Notes under the pieces: generated by a model | Seen by the model: only the letters and a program-made list of their open reading frames with translations | What the model was told of the DNA's origin: nothing | Databases searched by the model: none | Assembly (NCBI GenBank): GCA_021521415.1 | Contig: JAIQDT010008993.1 | Coordinates: forward strand, 1 to 64,000 | Source: Bidens hawaiensis | Taxonomy: Eukaryota > Streptophyta > Magnoliopsida > Asterales > Asteraceae | Length of the DNA: 64,000 nt | Direction of reading: 5' to 3' | Shown here: piece after piece, positions 1 through 11,092 of the stretch | Position numbering within the stretch: position 1 is the first letter of the stretch | Layout of the letters: the number at the start of each line of letters is the position of its first letter | Position numbers and translations under genes: made by a program

Positions 1-1042
1 TATCCGGTAGGGGCCAACGTATCGTGGATTGAGTTTGTTTCGCCTTCCGAAGCGAACTACACCTTTCCAAAGTGAGACTTTGAGTAAAACTTGGTCGTTC
101 ACTTGAAATCAAGAGGCTTTCGGCGCTTGTCGGCGTAACTCTTTTGGAGATCTCGTGCTGCTCGCCATGCGGTTTCAGATTTGAACAATCTTTTCAGAGG
201 TTTCAAGTACTAATTCTGGACCAGTGATTTGCTATCACCCACTTCTGCCCAGCAGAGAGGTGGTCGACACTTTCATCGTACAACGCTTCAAACGGCGCTG
301 CTTTAATGCTTGAGTGGTAGCTGTTATTATACGAAAACTCTACCAAAGGCAAGTGAGGTTCCCAACTTTTTTCGAAATCCATCACGCATGCACGCAACAT
401 GTCCTCCAAGGTCTGAATGGTGCGCTCACTTTGCCCATCCGTCTGAGGATGGTATGCTGTGCTCATATCAAGGCGGGTGCCTAGCGCACTCTGTAGTGAC
501 TTCCAGAAGTGCGAAGTGAAACGGGAATCTCGATCAGATATGATTGAGACAGGCACTCCGTGTCTAGACACTACTTCTTTCATATAGATGCGAGTCAGTC
601 CTTCCATTTTGTCTGATTCCTTGATTGCTAAGAAGTGTGTAGACTTAGTCAACCAGTCAACGATCACCCAGATGGTATCGCATCTCGTCGGTGTTTTGGG
701 TAATCCCGTGATGAAATCCATGGAAATGTGTTCCCATTTCCATGTTGGAAGTTCCGGTTGCTGTAGCAGACCAGATAGTTTCTGATATTCCACTTTGACT
801 CTTGCACAAGTCAAGCATTTGCTAACGTAGGTGGCAATGTCGGCTTTCATGTTTGGCCACCAGTAAAGTGCCTTTAGGTCATGGTACATTTTATCCGAGC
901 CAGGGTGGATGGAATATCGGGACTTGTGTGCTTCGTCCAACATTAGGGTTCTCAACTCTCCGTATCGAGGGACCCAAATCCGGTTTTCGAAATATCGGAC
1001 CCCGTCCGATTTGGTTTCAAGTTGCTTGTTCATGCCTCGCAT
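1..1042 (-). pseudogene. D1 integrase remnant
   Basis: The frame at 203-1042 covers the integrase zinc-binding HHCC region (spaced H/H then CLTC), the first catalytic Asp in SMDFITGLP, the second in IISDRDSRF and the Glu in DGQSERTIQ, so the DDE core is still visible. A frame break near 250 separates it from the C-terminal domain, which continues to base 1 in another frame. The upstream junction with RNase H near 1040-1150 is also shifted. Some residues differ from the usual family pattern. Non-functional as it stands. Confidence 0.85.
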
Positions 1043-2480
1043 GAGTTCTGATGGGAGATTATCGTCTTCAAGGCTTCGAGTTTAGCATCACGAATCTGAT
1101 CGGGTAAGTTGGCGTGAATCGTGAGTTGCAATGCTCGCACTCGTCTAGGTTTAATCGGTTTCTTTTCTGCTGAGAGCATCGGCCACTACATTGGCTTTGC
1201 CAGGGTGGTACTTGATGGCACAGTCATAATCCTTAAGTAGCTCGACCCAACGACGCTGTCGCATGTTCAGCTCCTTCTGATCGTAGATATGCTGGAGACT
1301 CTTGTGGTCGGTGTAAATGGTAAAACTTGGTACCAGTATAAGTAATGCCTCCATATCTTAAGAGCAAACACCACAGCTCCGTGTTCCAGGTCATGGGTCG
1401 TGTAGTTCTTCTCATGGATCCGTAGTTGTCGAGGGCATAGGCTATAACCTTCTCGAGTTGCATCAACACGCAACCGAGACCCTGTATCGATGCGTCACAA
1501 TGCACCTCAAAATTATCCGTTCCCTCGGGGAGGGCTAGGATAGGGGCGCTACAGAGTTTGGTTTTTATCTTTGGAAGGCGGATTCTTTGTGCGTCACCCC
1601 AATTGTACTTAGTACCCTTATGTGTCAATGCGGTGAGTGGTTGAGTAATCTTTGAAAATCTCTCAATAAAACGCCGGTAGTAGCCGGCCAGTCCTAGGAA
1701 TTGTCGCACCTCAGTCGGAAGTCTTAGGTGCTTCCCAGTTTTGATGGCCTCTACCTTGCCGGGATCGACATGGATTCCATTCTCATTGATCACATGTCCT
1801 AAGAAGTGAACCTCGCGAAGCCAAAATTCGCATTTCGAGAGTTTAGCGTACAGTTGTTCCTTCTTCAGTAATTCTAAGATCAACCTCAGGTGTTCTTCGT
1901 GGTCGGTCTTGTTCTTGAGTAGACGAGGATATCATCAATAAAAACAATCACAAACTTGTCGAGGTACGCCTTGCATACTCTGTTCATGAGATCCATAAAT
2001 ACGGCTGGTGCGTTGGTTAAGCCAAAAGGCATAACTGAAAACTCGTAGTGACCGTACCTGAAAGCCGTCTTTGAAATGTCTTCTTCGCGCACCACTTAAT
2101 TGATGGTAACCAGATCTCAGATCGATCTTCAAGTAGTAACTCGATCCTTGCAGCTGGTCGAAAGAAATCATCATATTCGGGGTAAGGGATAACGGTTCTT
2201 AACCGTCACCTTGTTCAGTTTTCGGTAGTCGAAGCACATGCGGAAAGTCCCGTCCTTCTTTCGAACAAATAAGACAGAGCTCCCCATGGTGATGAGCTGG
2301 GTCGGATAAAACCTTTATCCAACAAATCTTGTAATTGAGTGAACAACTCTTGAAGCTCCGCCTGTGCGAGCCGATACGGGGCTCGTGCTATGGATGCTGC
2401 ACCGGGGGCCAATTCGATTTGGAACTCGACTTGTCGAATAGGTGGGAGTCCATGCAAATCCTCCGGGAAAACTTCCGGAA
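1043..2480 (-). pseudogene. D1 reverse transcriptase and RNase H remnant
   Basis: Pieces in several frames encode the gypsy RT ([12 protein letters not shown], and FIDDILVYS with the catalytic DD, near 1920-2020), then the connection and RNase H region ([24 protein letters not shown]; a degraded DALSRKE end near 1155). Frame changes fall near 1350, 1580, 1740, 1885, 2095 and 2290. The matching D2 stretch is 8110-9480, which shows that D1 decayed by many small indels and did not lose a whole domain. Confidence 0.85.
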
Positions 2481-2484
2481 AATC

Positions 2485-4195
2485 TCACACAATCGGTATG
2501 TCTTTGATTCGCTTCTCCTCCGCCGGTTTCTCGACAATATGGGCTAAAAGTATTGGATGACCTTTCGTAAATATTTTTGCGCCTTCATGAGGGTGACGAT
2601 GCTGGTGGTCATGCCGCTCTTCTCGCCCCTGGATCGAAATGATTTCGCCGGAAGGGGTAGTGATGTAGACTATCTTGTCGTGACATATAATCTCCGCTCG
2701 GTTCTCAGATAGCCAGTCCATGCCGACAAACGACATCGAAACTACCAAGTGCATAAGGTATGAGGTCGATATCAAAAGTATGACCCGACAGTTTAAACTT
2801 ACATCCCACTAGTACATGAGTTGTTTCTATAAGCTTACCGTCGGCTAATTCAACAGGAAACTTAGCATCTAATGGGGTTGGAGTTAAGTCTAAGAGTTTA
2901 CTAAAGGCTTCCGATATAAAACTCCTATCAGCTCCAGTGTCAAACAAAACAGAAGCAAAACAGTCGTTCACAAGGAAAACTTACCGGTCACCACATACGG
3001 ATCGCTGCGGGCCTGGCCGACCCAATGACGAAAGCTCTACCTTTACCACTGCTTCCACCACCGCTGCTGCCTCCATTGTTCTCATTCTGCTTTAGTTTGG
3101 GGCAATCCTTCTTGAAATGACCCTCTTGACCACACTCGAAACACCCTTTAGTCGCCATAGGTTGTTTAGGAGCACCCTTTGCCGCTTAGGTCTCCCCTAC
3201 ATTCCTTGGCCTGATGACCCATTTTTTCCGCATCTCAGACATTTGATACGGTCGCCTGGCCCAGCATGGTGATAGTTGCACTTGTTGCATTTCGGGTGTT
3301 TCCCAGCATAGCCACTCGAACCCTGCCCGCCACCGTGTTGTTATTGTTGGAACCCTGATTATTGAAGCTCCGAGTGAGTTCGGGTTTACGGTAGTGTTGT
3401 TGCTGTGGGAGGTTCGAGGATGAGGACCTGGTGTTGTCAAATTTCCTCTTTCCATTACTCGGGTTGTTGTTGTTGTTGTCAGTGCTCGGGTTATCACGGG
3501 TTTTAGAGGTTGAACCTCTAGGTGGTAACGCACCTTGTGCCACTGCCTGGTCCGTCAGTTTGTGAGCTAATCGGATCACTTGTTGAATTGTAGCCGGTTT
3601 GGAAGACGTCACCATACCCTGAATTTGTGGTACCAACCCATCGATATATATCTCGATTCTCTTACTCGGCGGGTCTACCATCCGTGGACACATTACTACT
3701 AGCTCATGGGAACGGGTGGTGTAGGCTTCAATCTCGAACCCACCATTTTCAACGACCAAAATTCAGATTCCAACTTCGCGATTTCCTCTCTAGAACAATA
3801 CTCTTCCCGCATCATATTCTTGAACTCTTCCTAGTTCATAGCGTTCGCCAAATCCAACCCAAGAATTTGCACATTGGAGTTCCACCAAGTGAGGGCAGAA
3901 TCCTCCAGTGTCCCAGCAGCGAACTTAACCTTGCTGGCGGGTGACAGTTACACATCTCGAAAGCTGACTCTGCCTTCTCTGCTAAACGCAGGAAACCTAT
4001 GGCTCCCTCAGTGCCCTTAAACGAGTTGGGCTTGCAATCCAGGTAGTTCTTGAAAGTACAGGCTCCAGCTGGGCCTCCGGCTTGATTCTGAACATGTGTA
4101 GCTAAAGCTGCCGCCGCATGGTCATTCAATAGGGTTTGGAGTTCTGCTGCGGTTAGGTTGATGTTACCGCGACCATGCCAGCTTTTCTTCCAGCC
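2485..4195 (-). pseudogene. D1 gag and protease remnant
   Basis: The protease active site FDTGADRSF is preserved here (frame 2705-2971), unlike in D2. Upstream come two CCHC-type knuckles (near 3100-3290), an Asn/Gln-rich linker, and a gag core with TTRSHELVVMCPRMVDP and IEIYIDGLVPQIQG (frame 3235-3759). The gag N-terminus follows to an ATG near 4190. Gag and protease lie in different frames at several points, so this is a pseudogene. Confidence 0.85.
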
Positions 4196-4434
4196 ATCTC
4201 CTAGAATCATAGCATAAAATGTCAGACATGAATTCTCGATTTCATATGCAACACACCATACATGTAACAAAAGGTAGGTAAGAAAGAAAAATAAAAGAAG
4301 CAAACATCAAATCACAACCATATAATAATTCAAATAATAATTCATGATTAAAACCATTGTATTCGCTACAAAGTATTTAAAACCAATCCTTAAAATCATT
4401 GAAATAATAGTTTGGATGGAGACAACCCCACCAT

Positions 4435-5130
4435 CTAGGTGTTATCATCCTTAGATGTCATCGTCTGAGGACAACTCTGAGTGTGCCCCTGACTCAGCCG
4501 GTTCCTCTTCGGATTCCTCCTCGGGATCTTCCTCGGGTTCCTCCTCAGGTTCTGCTGCGTTCTGAGCAATTTGCGTCTGAAAATATCGCATCGCTCTAGA
4601 GCTATCTCCGTCCGGGATTTTGCCACAAAGAGTTGCTCTTGCAAATCGATCATCTCTACTTGCATTTTTCTCATAATCTTCATCTGCTGATCATTAGTAT
4701 TCCTGCATTTCCTTCATAGCCGCTGTCAGGCGGGAAATTTCCTCACTATCCTCGGTTCCATCTCTCATTAATCCAGAAACGTTCGCTCTCGCTGAGCGCA
4801 TAAAACCCACGTCACGTTCTAAACAAGAAACAACAGCTGCGAGAACTCTCTCTATAGGTTCGGTTATGGGTGGTAGGGTGTTGGATAAGCAGGGCGACTC
4901 GGGTGAGGTAGTGGGGGAACTTGTTCGCGATAAACCATACGCCTAATCAGACTCGGGTACCAATCCCAGCTGACGTCGTCGTCGTACATGCCTCCAGCAG
5001 GCGATACCTCTTCCGTGCAGGGGCTTCTAGTTCCGGGACTACTCGGGGGTGGCGATGAGTTAGGTAGCTGCGGTTCCTTTCCATGAGCATGAGTCACCTG
5101 GTCAGATGATGATGATGGTGGCGTCGACAT
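4435..5130 (-). pseudogene. D1 pre-gag ORF remnant (Pro/Ser-rich, coiled coil, acidic tail)
   Basis: An open frame begins at an ATG at 5130 with MSTPPSSSSDQ and a Pro/Ser-rich stretch, and stops near 4864. In shifted frames the similarity to D2 continues through a helical segment (KIMRKMQVEMIDLQEQL) to a segment matching the Glu-Pro-rich tail of D2. It lies between the PBS and gag, in the same direction as gag. A Tekay element normally starts with gag, so this is an extra product of unknown function. A pyrimidine-rich stretch ending in AG just before the gag ATG suggests that the two ORFs could be separated by splicing. Confidence 0.5.
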
Positions 5131-5290
5131 CCCTACAGGTAAGTCGTGTATGCGCGCGTATGAGCGAATGAGGTAAAGAGATATAGATAACGAAAGGGTA
5201 AATAAAAACATATGCAGTGCGTATAATTATAACTAATGGGTCGTTGCGGTTATAGTCTAGTATGCATGCAATTCTAGTTCGCTATAACCA

Positions 5291-5305
5291 ATGGCTCTGA
5301 TACCA
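5291..5305 (-). other. D1 primer-binding site (initiator Met tRNA)
   Basis: On the minus strand this reads TGGTATCAGAGCCAT, the standard plant retrotransposon complement of the 3' end of initiator tRNA-Met. Three bases separate it from the LTR end (TGACA on the minus strand at 5309-5313). It fixes the orientation and 5' boundary of D1. Confidence 0.92.
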
Positions 5306-5308
5306 ATC

Positions 5309-5338
5309 TGTCACCACCCTCAAAATCCACTAACGGAG
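5309..5338 (-). repeat. 30-bp stub of D1's 5' LTR
   Basis: On the minus strand this matches the last bases of the LTR at 11093-13716, ending GAGGGTGGTGACA. The LTR breaks off at 5337-5340, where the sequence AGTT is shared by the LTR and by the leader of D2. That is a 4-bp microhomology junction. Confidence 0.85.
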
Positions 5339-5491
5339 TTATAATTATACGCACTGCATATATGTTTTATTTAGCCTTTCGTTATCTATATCTCTTTACC
5401 TCATTCGCTCATACGTGCGCATACATGACTTACCTGTAGGATGTCGACGCCACCATGATCATCATCTGATCAGGTGACTCATGCTCATGGA

Positions 5492-6132
5492 AAGGAACCG
5501 CAGCTACCTAACTCATCGCCACCCCGAGTAGTCCCGAACTAGAAGCCCCTGCACCGAAGAGGTATCGCCTGTCTGGAGGCATTGTACGACGACGACGTCA
5601 GCTGGGATTGGTACCCGAGTCTGATTAGGCGTATGGTTTATCGCGAACAAGTTCCCCACTACCTCACCCGAGTCGCCCTGCTTATCCCAACACCCTACCA
5701 CCCATAACCGAACCTATAGAGAGAGTTCTCGCAGCTGTTGTTTCTTGTTTAGAACGTGACGTGGGTTTTATGCGCTCAGCGAGAGCGAACGTTTCCAGAT
5801 TAATGAGAGATGAACCGAAGCTAGGGAGGAAATTTCCCGCCTGACAGCGGCTATGAAGGAAATGCAGGAATACTAATGATCAGCAGATGAAGATTATGAG
5901 AAAAATGCAAGCAGAGATGATCGATTTGCAAGAGCAACTCTTTGTGGCGAAATCCCGGACGGAGATAGCTCTAGAGCGATGCGATATTTTACAGAAGCAA
6001 ATTGCTCAGAACGCAGCAGAACCTGAGGAAGAACCTGAGGAGGATCCCGAGGAGGAACCCGAAGAGGAACCGGAGGAAGAACCTGCTGAGCCAGAGGCAC
6101 ACTCAGAGGTGTCCTCAGACGATGACATCTAA
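5492..6132 (+). pseudogene. D2 pre-gag ORF remnant
   Basis: Counterpart of the D1 pre-gag ORF. The same ATG context occurs at about 5492, but the sixth codon is TGA, and later indels break the Pro/Ser-rich part. The second half is open as 5887-6132 (81 codons): a charged helical segment (KIMRKMQAEMIDLQEQLF) followed by repeated Glu-Glu-Pro units and a Ser-Asp-Asp-Asp end. Between 6133 and the gag ATG lies a T-rich stretch ending CTAG, which looks like a 3' splice site. Function unknown. Confidence 0.5.
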
Positions 6133-6387
6133 GGATGATAACACCTAGATGGTAGGGTTGTCTCCATCCAAACTATTATTTTCTGTGATTTTAAGGATTG
6201 GTTTTAAATACTTTGTAGCGAATACAATGTTTTAATCATGAATTATTATTTGGATTATTATATGGTTGTGATGTGATGTTTGCTTCTTTTATTTTTTCTT
6301 TCTTACCTATCTTTTTATTACATGTATGGTGTGTTGCATATGAAACCGAGAATTCATGTCTGACATTTTATGCTGTGATTCTAGGAA

Positions 6388-7495
6388 ATGGCTGGAAGAA
6401 ACGCTGGACACGGTCGCGATAACATCAACTTAACAGCAGCAGAACTCCAAACCCTGTTGAATGACCATGCGGCGGCAACTCTAGCCGCACATGTTCAAAT
6501 CAAGCCAGAGGTCCAACTGGAATGTGAACTTTCAAGAACTACCTAGATTGCAAGCCCAATTCGTTTAAGGGCACTGAGGGAGCCATAGGTTTCCTGCGTT
6601 GGGCTGAAAAGGCCGAGTCAGCTTTTGAGATGTGTAACTGTCCACACGCCAGTAGGGTCAAATTTGCTGCTGGAACACTTGAAGATTCTGCTCTCACTTG
6701 GTGGAACTCCAATGTGCAAATTCTTGGATTGGAATTGAAGAACGCTATGAACTGGGAAGAGTTCAAGAATATTATGCGGGAAGAATACTGTCCTAGAGAG
6801 GAAATCGCGAAGTTGGAATCTGAGTTTTGGTCGTTGAAAATGGTGGGTTCCGAGATTGAAGCCTACACCACCCGTTCTCACGAGCTAGCAGTGATGTGTC
6901 CACGGATGGTAGACCCGCCAAGTAAGAGGATCGAGATATATATCGATGGGTTGGTGCCACAAATTCAAGGTATGGTGACGTCTTCCAAACGCCTACAATT
7001 CAACAAGTGATCCGATTAGCTCACAAACTGACGGACCAGGCAGTGGCACAAGGTGCGTTACCACCTAGAGGTTCAACCTCTAAAACCCGTGATAACCCGA
7101 GCACTGACAACAACAACAACCCGAGTAATGGAAAGAGGAAATTTGACAACACCAGGTCCTCATCCTCGAACCTCCCACAGCAACAACACTACCGTAAGCC
7201 CGAACTCACTCGGAGCTTCAATAATCAGGGTCCCAACAATAACAACAACGGTGGCGGGCAGGGTTCGAGTGGCTATGCTGGGAAACACCCGAAATGCAAC
7301 AAGTGTAACTATCACCATGCTGGGCCAGGCGACCGTATCAAATGTCTGAGATGCGGAAAAATGGGTCATCAGGCCAAGGAATGTAGGGGAGACCTAGCGG
7401 CAAAGGGTGCTCCTAAACAACCTATGGCAACTAAAGGGTGTTTCGAGTGTGGTTAAGAGGGTCATTTCAAGAAGGATTGCCCAAACTAAAGCAGA
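6388..7495 (+). pseudogene. D2 gag remnant
   Basis: Starts at the ATG in MAGRNAGHGR, then shifts frame near 6500-6545. It resumes as 6630-7010 (capsid-like core with ALTWWNSNVQ, EEFKNIMREEY, SHELAVMCPRMVDP), shifts again near 6995, and continues as 7007-7456 with an Asn/Gln-rich linker and a zinc knuckle CLRCGKMGHQAKEC. The second knuckle CFECG is cut by a TAA at 7454-7456, and a one-base loss follows near 7480. Gag would package genomic RNA into particles, but this copy cannot make it. Confidence 0.85.
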
Positions 7496-7900
7496 ATGAG
7501 AACAATGGAGGCGAGCAGCGTGGCGGAAGCAGTGGTAAAGGTAGAGCTTTCGTCATTGGGTCGGGCCAGGCCCGCAGCGATCCGTATGTGGTGACCGGTA
7601 AGTTTCATGTGAACGACTGTTTTGCTTCTGTTTTGTTTTACACTGGAGCTGATAGGAGTTTTGTATCGAAAGCCTTTAGTAAAATCTTAGCTTAACTCCA
7701 ACCCCGTTAGATGCTAAGTTTCCTATTGAATTAGCCGACGGTAAGCCTATAAAAACAACTCATGTACTAGCGGGATGTAAGTTGAAACTGTCGGGTCATA
7801 CTTTTGATATCGACCTCATACCTTTTGCACTTGGTAGTTTCGATGTCGTTGTCGGCATGGACTGGTTATCCGAGAACCGAGCGAAGATTATATGTCACGA
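7496..7900 (+). pseudogene. D2 protease remnant with mutated active site
   Basis: Aspartic protease region between gag and RT. The active-site triad that reads DTG in D1 reads YTG here (LFYTGADRSF near 7638), so the catalytic Asp is replaced by Tyr. A stop follows at about 7693 after SKILA. The frame reopens at about 7782 with [28 protein letters not shown], the second half of the fold. Inactive by both changes. Confidence 0.85.
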
Positions 7901-9628
7901 CAAGATAGTCCAAATCACTACCCCTTCCAGCGAGATCATTTCGATCCAGGGCGAGAAGAGCGGCATGACCACCAGCATCATCACTCTCATGAAGGCGCAA
8001 AAATATTTACGAAAGGGTCATCCGGAAATTTTAGCCCATATTGTCGAGAAACCCGCGGAGGAGAAACAAATCGAAGACATACCGATTGTGCGAGATTTTC
8101 CGAAAGTTTTCCTGGAGGATTTTCCTGGACTCCCACCTATTCGACAAGTCGAGTTCCAAATCGAATTGGCCCCCGGTGCAGCACCCATAGCACGAGCCCT
8201 GTATCGACTCGCACCGGCGGAGCTTCAAGAGTTGTCCACGCAATTACAAGATTTGTTGGATAAAGGTTTTATCCGACCCAGCTCATCACCATGGGGAGCT
8301 CCTGTCTTATTTGTTCGAAAGAAGGACGGGACTTTCCGCATGTGCTTCGACTACCGAGCGCTGAACAAGGTGACGATCAAGAACCGTTATCCCTTATCCC
8401 GAATTGATGATCTGTTCGACCAGCTACAAGGATCGAGTTACTACTCGAAGATCGATCTAAGATCTGGTTACCATCAATTAAGAATGCGCGAAGAAGATAT
8501 TTCTAAGATGGCTTTCAGAACTCGGTACGGTCACTACGAGTTTTCGGTTATGCCTTTTGGCTTAACCAACGCACCAGCCGTATTTATGGATCTCATGAAT
8601 CGAGTATGCAAGGCGTACCTCGACAAGTTTGTGATTGTTTTTATTGATGATATCCTCGTCTACTCCAAGGACAAGACCGACCACGAAGAACACCTGAGAT
8701 TGATCTTAGATTTACTGAAGAAGGAACAACTGTACGCTAAACTCTCGAAATGCGAATTTTGGCATCGCGGGGTTCACTCCTTAGGACATGTGATCAATGA
8801 GAATGGTATCCATGTCGATCCCGCAAGGTAGAAGCCATCAAAAACTGGGAAGCACCTAAGACTCCGACTGAGGTGCGACAATTCCTAGGACTGGCTGGCT
8901 ACTACCGACGTTTCATCGAGGGATTTTCAAAGATTGCTCAACCCCTCACTGCTTTGACTCACAAGGGTACTAAGTACAATTGGGGTGACGCGCAAGAATC
9001 CTCTTTTCAACTGTTGAAAACCAAACTCTGTAGCGCCCCTATCCTAGCCCTTCCCGAGGGAACAGAAAATTTTGAGGTACATTGTGACGCATCGATACAA
9101 GGTCTCGGTTGCGTGCTGATGCAACTCGAGAAAGTTATAGCCTATGCCTCTCGACAACTACGGATTCACGAGAAGAACTACACAACCCATGACTTGGAAC
9201 TCGGAGCTGTGGTGTTTGCTCTTAAGATATGGAGGCATTACTTGTACGGTACCAAGTTTACCATTTACACCGACCACAAGAGTCTCCAACATATCTACGA
9301 TCAGAAGGAGCTGAACATGCGACAGCGTCGTTGGGTCGAGCTGCTTAAGGATTATGATTGTGCAATCAAGTACCACCCTTGCAAGGCCAATGTAGTGGCC
9401 AATGCTCTCAGCAGGAAAGAAACCGATAAACCTAGGCGAGTGCGAGCATTACAACTCACGATTCATGCCAACTTACCCGATCAGATTCGCGATGCGCAAC
9501 TCGAAGCCTTGAAAGACGATAATCTCCCATCAGAACTCATGCAAGGCATGAACAAGCAACTTGAAACCAAATCGGACGGGTCCGATATTTCGAAAACCGG
9601 ATTTGGGTCCCTCGATACGGAGAGTTGA
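7901..9628 (+). pseudogene. D2 reverse transcriptase and RNase H, one frameshift between them
   Basis: The frame 7782-8831 carries RT motifs in order: [47 protein letters not shown], and [10 protein letters not shown] with the catalytic Asp pair near 8640. It stops at 8831 through a small indel. The frame 8873-9628 continues with [13 protein letters not shown], the RNase H start [24 protein letters not shown] and the end ANALSRKE. It stops before integrase because of another indel near 9580. Copying activity is lost by the frameshifts and not by changed catalytic residues. Confidence 0.88.
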
Positions 9629-10959
9629 GAACTCTAGTGATAGACGAAGCACACAAGTCCCGATATTCCATCCACCCTGGCTCAAATAAAATGTACCATG
9701 ACCTGAAAGCACTTTACTGGTGGCCAAACATGAAAGCCGACATTGCCACCTACGTGAGCAAATGCTTGACTTGTGCAAGAGTCAAAATAGAATATCAGAA
9801 ACCATCTGGTCTGCTACAACAACCGGAACTTCCAACGTGGAAATGGGAACACATTTCAATGGATTTCATCACGGGATTACCCAAAACACCGATGGGATAC
9901 GATACCATCTGGGTGATCGTTGACCGGTTGACTAAGTCTGCACACTTCTTAGCAATCAAGGAATCGGACAAAATGGAAACACTGACTCGCGTCTACATGA
10001 AAGAAGTAGTGTCAAGACACAGAGTGCCTGTCTCCATCATATCTGATCGAAATTCCCGTTTCACTTCGCACTTTTGGAAGTCACTACAGAGCGCGCTAGG
10101 CACCCGTCTTGATATGAGCACAGCATACCATCCTCAGACGGATGGGCAAAGTGAGCGCACCATTCAGACCTTGGAGGACATGTTGCGTGCATGCGTGTTT
10201 GATTTCGGAAAAAGTTGGGAACCTCACTTGCCTTTGGCAGAGTTTTCGTATAATAACAGCTACCACGCAAGCATTAAAGCAGCGCCGTTTGAAGCGTTGT
10301 ACGGACGAAAGTGTCGATCACCTCTCTGCTGGGCAGAGGTGGGTGATAGCCAAATCACTGGTCCAGAACTAGTACTTGAAACCTCTGAAAAGATTGTTCA
10401 AATCCGAAACCGCATGGAAGCAGCACGAGATCGCCAAAAGAGTTACGCCGACAAGCGCCGAAATCCTCTTGAATTTCAAGTGAACGGCCAAGTTTTACTC
10501 AAAGTCTCACCATGGAAAGGTGTGGTTCGCTTTGGAAAGCGAAACAAACTCAATCCACGGTACGTTGGCCCTTACCGGATAACTGAGCGTATCGGTTCGG
10601 TGGCGTACCGACTGGATCTACCAACGGAACTCAGTAGCGTACACAATGTATTCCATGTATCCAATTTGAATAAATGCCTTTCCGATAAAACCCAAGCAGT
10701 CCCTTTGGATGAGTTGCAAGTTGATGAACAGCTATGCTTCATTGAAGAACCAGTCGAAGTTTTGGATTGGGAAACCAAAACACTCAAGCACAGCAGAATT
10801 CCAATCGTTAAGGTTCGTTGGAACTCGAGACGTGGACCGGAGTTCACGTGGGAACGCGAGGATCAAATGATGAAAAAGTATCCTCACCTTTTTAAAGGGT
10901 TGACCAAACACCGAAAACCGCGAAAGCCGTCAAACCGTCAGAAATCACCAGAGGTATGA
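9625..10959 (+). CDS. D2 integrase with chromodomain-like C-terminus (isolated open frame of a broken polyprotein)
   Basis: A 444-codon frame. The zinc-binding residues are H10, H17, C47 and C50. The catalytic residues are D80 (SMDFITGLP), D141 (IISDRNSRF) and E177 (DGQSERTI), with the typical 35-residue spacing between the last two. The GPYRI and VFHVSNL blocks follow. Residues of about 375-425 ([11 protein letters not shown] to [11 protein letters not shown]) form the chromodomain-like tail typical of Tekay chromoviruses. In the family this inserts cDNA and the tail steers it towards heterochromatin. The start shown is only the first Met after a frameshift, and no separate promoter is seen. 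Confidence 0.85.
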   Translation: MRTLVIDEAHKSRYSIHPGSNKMYHDLKALYWWPNMKADIATYVSKCLTCARVKIEYQKPSGLLQQPELPTWKWEHISMDFITGLPKTPMGYDTIWVIVDRLTKSAHFLAIKESDKMETLTRVYMKEVVSRHRVPVSIISDRNSRFTSHFWKSLQSALGTRLDMSTAYHPQTDGQSERTIQTLEDMLRACVFDFGKSWEPHLPLAEFSYNNSYHASIKAAPFEALYGRKCRSPLCWAEVGDSQITGPELVLETSEKIVQIRNRMEAARDRQKSYADKRRNPLEFQVNGQVLLKVSPWKGVVRFGKRNKLNPRYVGPYRITERIGSVAYRLDLPTELSSVHNVFHVSNLNKCLSDKTQAVPLDELQVDEQLCFIEEPVEVLDWETKTLKHSRIPIVKVRWNSRRGPEFTWEREDQMMKKYPHLFKGLTKHRKPRKPSNRQKSPEV

Positions 10960-11069
10960 ATTAAATTTCGGGACGAAATTTCTTTCTACTAAGGGATGAT
11001 ATGACAAACTGAAATTTTTTTTTTACTTTTCAGACATCCATCGCGACTTAACTCAAATTTTCGGGACGA

Positions 11070-11092
11070 AAATTCTTTCAACATGGGAATGA
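11070..11092 (+). other. D2 polypurine tract region
   Basis: The purine-rich CATGGGAATGA lies directly before the LTR start TGTGACAC. A similar block, TTTCGGGACGAAATT followed by AAGGGATGATATGACA, occurs about 100 bp upstream (10963-11005), as if the PPT/LTR junction had been duplicated. Confidence 0.6.

Larger units (their letters stand above)
1..5338 (-). mobile_element. Ty3/gypsy chromovirus (Tekay/Del-type), copy D1, truncated and decayed
   Basis: Minus-strand LTR retrotransposon. From right to left it reads: 30 bp of the 3' end of its 5' LTR, a primer-binding site, a leader with pre-gag ORF remnants, gag, protease, RT/RNase H and integrase. It leaves the window inside the integrase C-terminal region, so its chromodomain and 3' LTR are not visible. 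Many frameshifts and stops break every long frame, so it cannot encode a working polyprotein. It mirrors the plus-strand copy D2 almost base for base from 5234 down to 1. The Tekay/Del assignment rests on the RT and integrase motifs and the initiator-Met PBS. Confidence 0.9.
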
